Positions 1 through 5,387 of a stretch of 6,890 nt of DNA are shown here, piece by piece. Every line of letters starts with the position of its first letter. The first letter of the stretch is position 1. This stretch comes from Acidobacteriota bacterium (lineage in GTDB: Bacteria > Acidobacteriota > Terriglobia > Acidiferrales > UBA7541): assembly GCA_003224135.1 (NCBI GenBank), contig QHYO01000386.1, positions 1 through 6,890 of the forward strand. Reading direction: 5' to 3'. Below the pieces are notes generated by a model that did no database searches, was not told where the DNA came from, and saw only the letters and a list, made by a program, of their open reading frames with translations. The position numbers and the translations under genes are program-made.

Positions 1-282
1 CTTTTCGGTGGCTTTGCGAGCATTCTCGACGGAATTTTCGAGGAGCACGTTCTCGTACTGGTCCAGCGCTGTTTCGACGAGCTTCTGAGCGTCGACAGAT
101 TTTGTGGCGACTGGAAATGCGAACACGTGCCCCGCAACCAGTGCGCTCAGGTGACTCGCGTCGGCCGGACTCTTGGGCTCTGAATCGGCAACACTCACGG
201 TTTGCTGCGGACATGCCCAAGCCGACACTGGGAGCACGGCCGGAAACAATAAAAGTGCGGATCTACGAAAAAATCGATTCAT
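1..282 (-). CDS. Exported protein, probable TPR-repeat protein (N-terminal part only)
   Basis: The minus strand is open from an ATG at 282-280 to the window edge, giving the first 94 residues; the C-terminus lies outside. The start is supported by a GGAG (292-295) nine bases upstream. Residues 1-23 form a typical signal peptide: basic MNRFFRRS, a hydrophobic core ALLLFPAVLPV, and an AWA cleavage site followed by Cys24. The lipobox is not canonical (Ala at -3 and Trp at -2), so signal peptidase I cleavage seems likelier than lipidation. After a polar stretch, residues 61-94 (KSVDAQKLVETALDQYENVL and onward to NARKATEK) look like the helix-turn-helix entry into tetratricopeptide repeats, as in many exported acidobacterial TPR proteins that begin this way. 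TPRs bind other proteins, but no partner can be named. The gene is divergent from the PstS-like gene at 516. The coding call is fairly sure; the TPR assignment rests on one partial repeat and recall. Confidence 0.7.
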   Translation of the reverse strand, partial: MNRFFRRSALLLFPAVLPVSAWACPQQTVSVADSEPKSPADASHLSALVAGHVFAFPVATKSVDAQKLVETALDQYENVLLENSVENARKATEK

Positions 283-456
283 GACCTGACACTCCGCGGC
301 ACTTCGCGCCGATGCGGTCTGCGCCTGAAATTTCTCTGCAACTTTAAACTTAGCTGTGTCGAAGCTGCGCCCGTAACTGGCCCAGCGGACAGGTGTGCTG
401 CGCAGGTACTTGGAGTGCTTCTTTGGCCACAGAGACGTTTTGTTCGTATCGAATAC

Positions 457-485
457 TTGCTGCGGAGATTTCGGCGACGGATACT
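457..485 (+). promoter_or_regulatory. Weak sigma70-like promoter candidate for the PstS-like gene
   Basis: TTGCTG (457-462) and GATACT (480-485) are separated by 17 bases, and would start transcription about 24 bases before the ATG at 516. The -35 matches only TTG and the -10 matches four of six positions, so this is a candidate only. The 233-base divergent gap (283-515) otherwise shows an AT-rich patch near 329-353 and nothing else I can name. Confidence 0.22.
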
Positions 486-515
486 GCGCATAACCTGCTG
501 GAAAGGTGATGTGGT

Positions 516-1001
516 ATGTACGAATCTTCTTGGGGAAAATCACTGCGCTGCGCAGCCGCGATGCTGTTGTTCGCCTTTGCGTGTACGCCCGCAGTTCCGG
601 CGATCAAGAATATGGCGGTTGTGGTCTCGGCAGGCAGCAAGCTCGCCGACGTTCCCCTCGCTGACCTAGTCAAATATTGTAAAGGCACTGCTAAATCTTG
701 GCCCGACGGGAAAAATTTTGTGATCGTGCTGAAAAATCCCGATGCGCCGGATATGCATATCGCGTTGCAGAAACTGTTTGGCGGTGGGGTTTCGGACGCG
801 AAAGTGGCAATCGCGAAGCTGAACGAAACACGCCAAACGGTTAAGATTGTTGACTCTGATGACGACCTGCTGCGCACCGTGGACGCCACGCCGGGAGCGG
901 TTGGGATCGTGGACGTCTACTCGATCAACAGTTCGGTGAAGGTTCTGCGTATCGACGGGAAACTCCCATTTGATGTCGGCTACCCGTTGAAGGGCAACTG
1001 A
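516..1001 (+). CDS. Exported PstS-like (phosphate-binding lobe) single-domain protein
   Basis: This encodes 161 residues. The ATG at 516 follows AAAGG (502-506) at nine bases. Residues 1-29 form a signal peptide with core AAAMLLFAFA and a PAVPA cleavage site, so the protein is periplasmic or secreted. The mature domain begins with a strand (NMAVVVSAGSKLADVPLADL) followed by KYCKGTAKSWPDGKNF. That matches the block 'alternating strand, Leu-rich helix, F.G....WPDG' of small PstS-type substrate-binding proteins (type 2 periplasmic-binding fold). The end also fits: TPGAVGIVDVYSIN, then VKVLRIDGKLPFDVGYPLKG, like the 'PGAIGYV...VKVLKVDG..P....YPL' tail of that family. At about 130 mature residues it is half the length of a true PstS, and no phosphate transporter gene is nearby, so it may serve sensing or another function. 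Ligand binding is not established. It converges with the DUF3999 gene, ending 35 bases from it. Confidence 0.75.
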   Translation: MYESSWGKSLRCAAAMLLFAFACTPAVPAIKNMAVVVSAGSKLADVPLADLVKYCKGTAKSWPDGKNFVIVLKNPDAPDMHIALQKLFGGGVSDAKVAIAKLNETRQTVKIVDSDDDLLRTVDATPGAVGIVDVYSINSSVKVLRIDGKLPFDVGYPLKGN

Positions 1002-1006
1002 GCCAG

Positions 1007-1022
1007 TCCGCTTTTCTGCGGA
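1007..1022. terminator. Weak hairpin between convergent genes
   Basis: A perfect 5-bp stem, TCCGC/GCGGA, with a 6-base loop (TTTTCT) lies in the 35-base gap between the two convergent stop codons. No clean T-run follows on either strand (AATTCTT on plus). It could be a poor bidirectional terminator; the position is the main argument. Confidence 0.2.
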
Positions 1023-1036
1023 AATTCTTCCACAAC

Positions 1037-2305
1037 CTAATTTCTTGGCGCGGGAGTGCCTGCCGAGCGCAGTGTTTTGAGGGCCGTCAGCCCGATCAGG
1101 ACGATCGCGAGTCCCAGCGCACTCCACAGGACCTCTGGGTGCCGCTCTGTGAATGGCCGCGGATCACGGTAGTTCACCGTTTCTTGTTCGGGTCCCAGAG
1201 TCAACGTCCGATAGACGGGTTTCGATGGTCCGAACTCCAGGTAGTGTGCCAGGTCGTATTGCGGTCTGCCCGCCTTCTCATTGCCGTACAGCAACCGATA
1301 GTCTTGGCCCGCAGTTTGCTTGAACAGGAGCGTGCGAGGCACGGCGGCCAGGGTCAAGCTTACATTCGCCAGCGGCTGATCATTTCCGTTGATCACTTCC
1401 ACGCGGACGAATCGATCTCCGCTGATTTCCGGGAACTCGATGCGAAGGGACTCTCTGGTTTTGTCGTCCTGCTTGTAACGGTAAATGACTCCCGAACCCC
1501 AGTAAGACCATTCCTTTCCGTCAACACTGCTGCTGACGCGAACCCCGCGGTAAAACTCGGCGCTGTCGGTTCGAAGCTCCGCCTCCGAAACAGGCTGATT
1601 TGGAGAAGCGAGGGCCGCGCGCCAGAAACTCTCGGTCGGATCGCTTGATTTCTCCGCAGTAAACGCCGCCGGAATTTCCTTTGTTGGAAACTTGTAGGTT
1701 TCTTCATGCAATACGCTGATGCCGCTCACGGGAAACTGTCCAGATGGATCTGCAATGCGCACGCGCACATAGCGGGAGCTCAAACCCTGGATGGGAATAG
1801 TTTGCGTGCCGTCCACTGCCCGCGAGCGGAATCGCGCAATGGGTGCGTGCGCTTCGACCGTCCGCCACGTCCTTGCGTCCTCGCTTAACGCAACTTCAGC
1901 CCAAACAATGAAGTCAGGGCGGCTCGTTTCCACTTTTACGCGGTCGTAGTTCAGCTGTCCTCCGCCGAGATCGCCAATGACTTGTGTGTAATGGTCCGCT
2001 ACAAAACTGTTTTCGATGATCTGAGCTGCATGGCTCTGCGGATTGCTGGCGGCATGCCTTTCGGCGATAACGAATGGAACTTCATCTCCCTGCGAAGTCA
2101 CGATGCGCGTGTCCTCGCAGCCTGCCTGGCAGTGTGCATAGATCTCCCAGGGCAGCGACAATTGTGCTGCTCCGTCGCGTTGCGATGGCTGCCCCTCGAT
2201 GGGACGCGAGTAGCGCCAGGTGCGCCATTTGTCCGGCAGGTCCGCGGACATGGCGAGAAGGCAACATACACTTGCGAGCAGAAGAGCGGATGTCGCGCGG
2301 CGCAT
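1037..2305 (-). CDS. DUF3999 family exported, C-terminally membrane-anchored protein
   Basis: This encodes 422 residues. Residues 1-21 form a signal peptide (core ALLLASVCCLLA, site AMSA). Residues 27-80 carry the family's opening: WRTWRYSRPIEG, then LSLPWEIYAHCQAGCEDTRI with a close Cys59/Cys63 pair and GDEVPFVI. Two beta-rich modules follow. Module one (about 118-200) has VWAEVALSEDARTWRTV and ends YVRVRIADPSGQFPVSGISV. Module two (about 243-318) has GVRVSSSVDGKEWSYWGSG and ends RFVRVEVINGNDQPLANVSL. Both share 'strand, S.D...W' and 'R[YF]VRV', recalling discoidin/galactose-binding beta-sandwiches. A single membrane helix at 392-411 and a short basic tail close the protein, so most of it is periplasmic. 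Its ATG overlaps the stop of the DUF2339 gene. DUF3999 (PF13163) is commonly found beside DUF2339 and has no known biochemical role. The family call is confident from layout and neighbour; sugar binding is inference. Confidence 0.82.
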   Translation of the reverse strand: MRRATSALLLASVCCLLAMSADLPDKWRTWRYSRPIEGQPSQRDGAAQLSLPWEIYAHCQAGCEDTRIVTSQGDEVPFVIAERHAASNPQSHAAQIIENSFVADHYTQVIGDLGGGQLNYDRVKVETSRPDFIVWAEVALSEDARTWRTVEAHAPIARFRSRAVDGTQTIPIQGLSSRYVRVRIADPSGQFPVSGISVLHEETYKFPTKEIPAAFTAEKSSDPTESFWRAALASPNQPVSEAELRTDSAEFYRGVRVSSSVDGKEWSYWGSGVIYRYKQDDKTRESLRIEFPEISGDRFVRVEVINGNDQPLANVSLTLAAVPRTLLFKQTAGQDYRLLYGNEKAGRPQYDLAHYLEFGPSKPVYRTLTLGPEQETVNYRDPRPFTERHPEVLWSALGLAIVLIGLTALKTLRSAGTPAPRN

Positions 2306-2307
2306 CA
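2303..2307 (-). promoter_or_regulatory. TGATG stop-start overlap (translational coupling)
   Basis: The DUF2339 stop (TGA, 2307-2305) shares its A with the DUF3999 ATG (2305-2303). The purine-rich GGGAGCGAGAGAG lies just upstream inside the DUF2339 reading frame and could serve as the ribosome-binding region. This arrangement usually means that ribosomes ending the first gene reinitiate on the second, which would give coupled amounts of the two proteins. Confidence 0.7.
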
Positions 2308-4263
2308 GGAACTCTCTCGCTCCCGCGCAAATTTCCGCTGGTACAGGAAAGAAACACCAAGCAGAACTGCGCCCAACACAAAAAACGACAAGATGCGATA
2401 GGCCCTCTCCAGGAACGAGAGGTCGTACAAGAAAACTTTGCCGACCACCAGTCCGAACAACACCAAACTCTGCCAGCGGAGCAGCGCCGATTTATTCTGA
2501 AGGCCCCAGAATAGTAGGCCGGAGGCGTATGCAGTCCACAAGATAGATAGCGAAAGGTGTTGCGCTAGCGCGCCATCCACTCCAGTACTTGTTCTCCCAA
2601 AGTAGTCCCAGAACTCCGCTGACAGGGCGATCAGTGCATATATATTGATGGTCACGGCAAAAATGCCGATTTCAATTTGTTCCTGACCTTCTACATGTGT
2701 CTTGTAAGTTCGCGCGGCCCACAATGCAAGGCCCAAGCACGCAATCATGACGACGTACGCGCCGAATCGCGCGTTGAAGAGGAATTGTCCTCCTGCGGGA
2801 GGCAGAAAAAGCAGCCGCAGCGCGGAGATCGTAAGCAAAAGGTAGCCGGCCTGGCGCAGGAAATTGCTTGCCGCGCGGAATCCTGTCCATACAAGAATCG
2901 CGCCTTCAACCGAAAAACTTAGAGTGATCCAATTTCCTTCCAGGCGGATGGGAATCGCCAGAGTGAGAAACGTCAATGCGAGTCCCGCGAATAACAAGCG
3001 CGCCAAGCCTGATCCGCCCACGACTGCAACTGGCAGCAGCCGGGCAATGGCTACGTGTCCAGCCGCCAGTGCAAGGAACAGCAATGTGAGCGGCCACTTA
3101 TCGTTGGGCCACATCAAGATGAACAGGGCCACGGAGTAGGCAAACGAATTCAACAAAATCATCGCGACGTCGAGCTCGCCAGTAGAAACTCCCCGCAGCG
3201 CCTTAGCGATCGGCAGCACGGAATAAAGAAGGTAGAAGAGCGTCGCAAACAAGACCGTGCGCTCCAGAGGCGAGGTGCTGTGAAAGAACTCGCTGTACCA
3301 TCCCCAGAAATAAATTTGCGTGCCGACAAATGCGATGGGTGCCAGCCACTTCCAGTCTTTTTTGGAAGCGATGACGAGCGCGCCGCCGCCCAGCAGAATG
3401 AGGTAGGTGAACAAGACGACTTGCTGATCCTTGCCACTGCTCGCGAGAACTGGAGTCAACAGTCCGCCCAGCAATGACAGTACGGCGATTCGCTGTGAGT
3501 CGCGACCGATCGCAACCGCCGCCATCACCGCGGTAATCGCAATCATCGCGACAAAACCGACGTCGCGGCTGTACAGCGCGTAATATTGGCAGCCTGCCCA
3601 AACGGAAAGGAAAAGTGTTGCCTCGCCCAGCGCGGCGATCCCCTCGGAAAAATACGTGTAGCCTTTGCCGAGCAGCCACTGGCTCCATGGCAGCATCAGC
3701 GCTCCGAGTAGGACTCCGATGGCGACACGCCCAGACTGCCCAATCCAGTTATTGTCGAACGCAAATTTAAGGAAATACGAGACCGCGATGAGCAAAGCCA
3801 CGATTCCGATGCGATTAAACCAGCGTCCGGCAATCAAACTTTCAAGATCCAGCGGCGATGCTTTTCTCGTTCCGTGAATGCTCTGCAACGCCTCAGCTGG
3901 CGCCGCCCCGGAAGAGGTTACGGGAGCGAAAGGTGTCTCGCGGGCCGGCGGAGGAATGGGTGGCGGCTGTGGCGGCGTTGCAGGTATTGGAGCACTCACG
4001 CGAATTTGATCGGGAAAGTCCTCCGGCAAAGGCTGCGTGGGGACCTTGCCAGTCCGCGCTGACGTTTCTGAAGGGCTGGCCTGCCGTAAGGTTTTCTCAA
4101 GTTCCGAGAGTCTCTGCTCGAGGGCAAAGATTCGTGAGGTCAGCTGTGGAATCAGGTGATTTGAGGACTCACCATCAAGACGACGGACCGCGACAAGGGC
4201 CATAATGGCGAGCACCGGCCCAGCCAAGACGACCAAGATAGCAAGGATAACTAGACCTTCCAT
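2305..4263 (-). CDS. DUF2339 family polytopic membrane protein
   Basis: This encodes 652 residues. Layout: an N-terminal membrane helix (3-26); a charged heptad-like segment at 42-61 (FALEQRLSELEKTLR) that probably forms a coiled coil; a Pro-rich linker at about 76-115 (PPQPPPIPPPARETPFAP); then about 500 residues of closely packed hydrophobic segments, roughly 15-18 helices. Family signatures are GRWFNRIGIVALLIAVSYFL with FAFDNNWIG (146-175), RDSQRIAVLSLLGGLLTPVL (254-273) and the C-terminal block WQSLVLFGLVVGKVFLYDLS (597-616). These match DUF2339 (PF10101, COG5373), an inner-membrane family of unknown function, and the length is in its usual range. The ATG at 4263 has no convincing Shine-Dalgarno (CCCACCCT precedes it), but the helix right after it and the linker order fit family members. 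It is first in a two-gene operon with DUF3999. No catalytic motif is visible; transport or envelope assembly would be guesses. Confidence 0.88.
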   Translation of the reverse strand: MEGLVILAILVVLAGPVLAIMALVAVRRLDGESSNHLIPQLTSRIFALEQRLSELEKTLRQASPSETSARTGKVPTQPLPEDFPDQIRVSAPIPATPPQPPPIPPPARETPFAPVTSSGAAPAEALQSIHGTRKASPLDLESLIAGRWFNRIGIVALLIAVSYFLKFAFDNNWIGQSGRVAIGVLLGALMLPWSQWLLGKGYTYFSEGIAALGEATLFLSVWAGCQYYALYSRDVGFVAMIAITAVMAAVAIGRDSQRIAVLSLLGGLLTPVLASSGKDQQVVLFTYLILLGGGALVIASKKDWKWLAPIAFVGTQIYFWGWYSEFFHSTSPLERTVLFATLFYLLYSVLPIAKALRGVSTGELDVAMILLNSFAYSVALFILMWPNDKWPLTLLFLALAAGHVAIARLLPVAVVGGSGLARLLFAGLALTFLTLAIPIRLEGNWITLSFSVEGAILVWTGFRAASNFLRQAGYLLLTISALRLLFLPPAGGQFLFNARFGAYVVMIACLGLALWAARTYKTHVEGQEQIEIGIFAVTINIYALIALSAEFWDYFGRTSTGVDGALAQHLSLSILWTAYASGLLFWGLQNKSALLRWQSLVLFGLVVGKVFLYDLSFLERAYRILSFFVLGAVLLGVSFLYQRKFARERESS

Positions 4264-4280
4264 AGGGTGGGAACTGCCGA

Positions 4281-4309
4281 ATTAGAGCATAGGGCGGCGA
4301 CGCACACAA
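4281..4309 (-). promoter_or_regulatory. Candidate promoter for the DUF2339-DUF3999 operon, very short leader
   Basis: On the minus strand, TTGTGT (4309-4304) and TCTAAT (4286-4281) are 17 bases apart. The -10 matches five of six positions, though the mismatch is at the important second base. Transcription would begin near 4274, leaving a leader of about ten bases, which agrees with the missing Shine-Dalgarno before the ATG at 4263. Only a motif match supports it. Confidence 0.3.
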
Positions 4310-4349
4310 CCCATTTTGGGAACTCTAAGGTTTCAGGAGGTATGCAAAA

Positions 4350-4373
4350 ATGTCGCATTTGAGCGCCCACTGA
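4350..4373 (+). CDS. Possible 7-codon leader peptide (MSHLSAH)
   Basis: A perfect AGGAGG (4335-4340) lies nine bases before ATG at 4350, which reads MSHLSAH and stops with TGA at 4371-4373. A second ATG at 4342 is too close to the AGGAGG. An intrinsic-terminator-like hairpin begins 18 bases after the stop, an order that recalls attenuator leaders. There is no run of one amino acid to suggest a sensed signal, and no gene follows within 300 bases. It may be chance. Confidence 0.15.
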   Translation: MSHLSAH

Positions 4374-4391
4374 TGCCCAATCTAGCGTTCG

Positions 4392-4416
4392 AACCTGTAC
4401 GTTCGGACAGGTTTTT
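4392..4416 (+). terminator. Intrinsic-terminator-like hairpin with T-run
   Basis: AACCTGT (4392-4398) and ACAGGTT (4407-4413) form a perfect 7-bp stem with an 8-base loop, running straight into five T (4412-4416) on the plus strand. On the minus strand no T-run follows. No plus-strand gene lies upstream within the 130 bases back to the DUF2339 start, so if it works it ends a short non-coding or leader transcript. Confidence 0.35.
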
Positions 4417-4446
4417 CCATAGGGCGTTCAGCGAAACCAAGACGAA

Positions 4447-4468
4447 GGCTACACAGTTCCTTGTAGCC
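4447..4468. repeat. Inverted repeat GGCTACA/TGTAGCC
   Basis: A perfect 7-bp stem with an 8-base loop (CAGTTCCT). Neither strand has a clean T-run directly after it, though a T-rich stretch (TTTATTTTTG) follows about ten bases later on the plus strand. It could be an operator, part of a structured RNA, or one hairpin of the cluster. Confidence 0.4.
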
Positions 4469-4557
4469 GCATAAGACTTTATTTTTGTTGGAGTTGCCGA
4501 CCAGCAAAACGCGAATGTGGGTACTAGGAAACTGGTTTTATCCCCAAAATGTGTCCT

Positions 4558-4601
4558 CTGTACCATAGTCGCGGCGGTTCGCCTGCTGTCTAATGGTACA
4601 G
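4558..4601. repeat. 9-bp perfect inverted repeat with nested inner hairpin
   Basis: CTGTACCAT (4558-4566) pairs perfectly with ATGGTACAG (4593-4601). Inside the 26-base loop, GCGGCG and CGCC-T-GC form a second stem around GTT with one bulged T, giving a two-storey hairpin. The ATG at 4593 that would extend the next gene sits inside the outer stem, which argues against it being a start. No T-run follows, so a terminator is unlikely. Confidence 0.5.
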
Positions 4602-4606
4602 GTGCA

Positions 4607-4634
4607 GGGAACACGGACCATCCGGACAGTTCCC
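4607..4634. repeat. Second nested inverted repeat GGGAAC/GTTCCC
   Basis: GGGAAC (4607-4612) pairs with GTTCCC (4629-4634); inside, CGGA (4614-4617) pairs with TCCG (4621-4624) around CCA. It starts six bases after the previous hairpin and ends 69 bases before the ATG at 4704, so both could lie in the leader of that gene. Confidence 0.42.
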
Positions 4635-4703
4635 GGCATCCAACTAGACGCAGAAGGATGGGGATCCAAGGTTAGGCGGTCGGACCCAAGAACAGGGGAC
4701 AGA

Positions 4704-5048
4704 ATGAAGAACAAAGACAAAAGCCGCAAGTGGATGTGGTGGTTTCTAGGGGTGGTCCTGGCGATGCAGTTGTACTTTGTTCGGGAGCTTTTCGCGGCGT
4801 TTGCGCTGTTTGCATTGGGCTTTGGAGCCATCGCTTTTGTGGTAGCTGCCCTCTATATGCTGCACCAGGGCTGGGCGGTGGCGGTTGAGAAGCTCGCGGT
4901 GAGCGAGCATCCAGCGGTGCTGTATACCAAGCACCGAGTGAATTTATTGGAAGATTTTGCGCGCCGCCGGGCTGTTGCGACGGCTGCGGGAGCGGAAGAG
5001 TTGGCCAAACGCGCTATTCGTCGCGCGGGCTCAGCGACCGCACGATAA
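4704..5048 (+). CDS. Small membrane protein of unknown function (114 aa)
   Basis: I chose the ATG at 4704: AGGGG (4694-4698) lies five bases before it, and the protein then starts MKNKDKSRKW, a normal basic lead into a membrane segment. An in-frame ATG at 4593 would add 37 polar residues encoded by the hairpin region and has no Shine-Dalgarno. Two hydrophobic segments follow: about 12-26 (WWFLGVVLAMQLYFV) and 28-53 (ELFAAFALFALGFGAIAFVV and on). A soluble tail (54-114) is rich in Ala and Arg, with LLEDFARRRAVATAAGAEEL likely helical and facing the cytoplasm. I recognise no domain; similar short proteins occur as hypotheticals in Acidobacteriota, from recall only. It stands alone, with hairpins upstream and an intrinsic terminator downstream, so it is probably monocistronic. 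Confidence 0.72.
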   Translation: MKNKDKSRKWMWWFLGVVLAMQLYFVRELFAAFALFALGFGAIAFVVAALYMLHQGWAVAVEKLAVSEHPAVLYTKHRVNLLEDFARRRAVATAAGAEELAKRAIRRAGSATAR

Positions 5049-5143
5049 GATTTTGTCCGTGACTTTGTAGGGAGAAAACACCGGTTGGGTTGTCCTCCTG
5101 CAGCCTTGGCCGGCGAGACGCAATAGAGAAGTAGGAATAAAGA

Positions 5144-5180
5144 GCCAGTCGCCCTGAGCAAGCGATTGGTTCTTTTTCCT
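5144..5180 (+). terminator. Intrinsic terminator after the small membrane protein gene
   Basis: GCCAGTCG (5144-5151) pairs with CGATTGGT (5163-5170): eight pairs, two of them G-T, with an 11-base loop. The tract TTCTTTTTCCT (5170-5180) follows. It lies about 95 bases after the stop at 5048 and before the beta-helix gene, so it probably separates the two transcripts. Confidence 0.5.
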
Positions 5181-5279
5181 TTCAAGCCAGACGTGAGATC
5201 TCCCCGCAAAATAGGAACTCCTGTCCCTAAGTCCAGAAAGCACAACTGAACTAAAACTGACCATCCAACCTGTATTCGA

Positions 5280-5314
5280 ACCGGTTGCATTGAACTATTT
5301 TCTTGCACGCCGGT
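5280..5314. repeat. Interrupted inverted repeat ACCGG/CCGGT
   Basis: ACCGG-TT-GCA (5280-5289) mirrors TGC-ACG-CCGGT (5304-5314) around an AT-rich middle. It overlaps the palindrome AACCGGTT (5279-5286) and lies about 75-110 bases before the beta-helix start. A regulator site is possible; chance is not excluded. Confidence 0.25.
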
Positions 5315-5387
5315 AGAACACAGTCCTCCTCTTTGCATCGTTGTTGCTCCGACTGTATTCGTCCGAAGCCTTGGAGAAATGGCGATC

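Larger units (their letters stand above)
4264..4703. other. 440-base hairpin-rich intergenic region
   Basis: This lies between the divergent starts of the DUF2339 gene and the 114-residue membrane protein. I see no protein gene I can support beyond a possible 7-codon mini-ORF. The minus-strand ORF at 4333-4614 and the 5' extension from 4593 have no Shine-Dalgarno and no recognisable domain. The notable content is four perfect-stem inverted repeats (4392-4413, 4447-4468, 4558-4601, 4607-4634), listed separately. The region could be a structured RNA, a long regulated leader, or the remnant of a small mobile element. No obvious target-site duplication was found by eye. Confidence 0.6.
5049..5387. 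other. 339-base intergenic region before the beta-helix gene
   Basis: It holds the terminator at 5144-5180 and, presumably, the promoter of the beta-helix gene, though I see no good -35/-10 pair. The closest is TTGAAC with GTAGAA 17 bases on, near 5289-5317, and it is poor. A 9-base direct repeat CTGTATTCG occurs at 5270-5278 and 5353-5361. No supported protein gene: the minus-strand ORFs crossing here run antisense to genes on both sides. Confidence 0.5.

Noticed and set aside
350..889. Minus-strand 179-residue ORF antisense to the PstS-like gene
   Set aside because: The plus-strand frame has a signal peptide and family motifs; the minus frame has neither and looks like a codon-bias shadow.
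2074..2514. Plus-strand ORFs antisense to the DUF3999/DUF2339 junction (also 3055-3477 and 1139-1648)
   Set aside because: They lie opposite frames with clear membrane helices and family motifs; their translations are low-complexity Arg/Ser-rich shadows.
4385..4400. tRNA T-arm-like GTTCGAAC on the minus strand
   Set aside because: It is a simple palindrome; no T-arm stem, anticodon arm or acceptor pairing can be built around it.
4333..4614. Minus-strand 93-residue ORF
   Set aside because: No ribosome-binding site, no recognisable domain, and it runs through all four hairpins; more likely chance in a non-coding region.
4593..4703. A 37-residue N-terminal extension of the small membrane protein (start at 4593)
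   Set aside because: The ATG lies within the 9-bp hairpin stem, has no Shine-Dalgarno, and the extension is polar and low in likeness to a signal or membrane segment; 4704 has AGGGG at a suitable distance.
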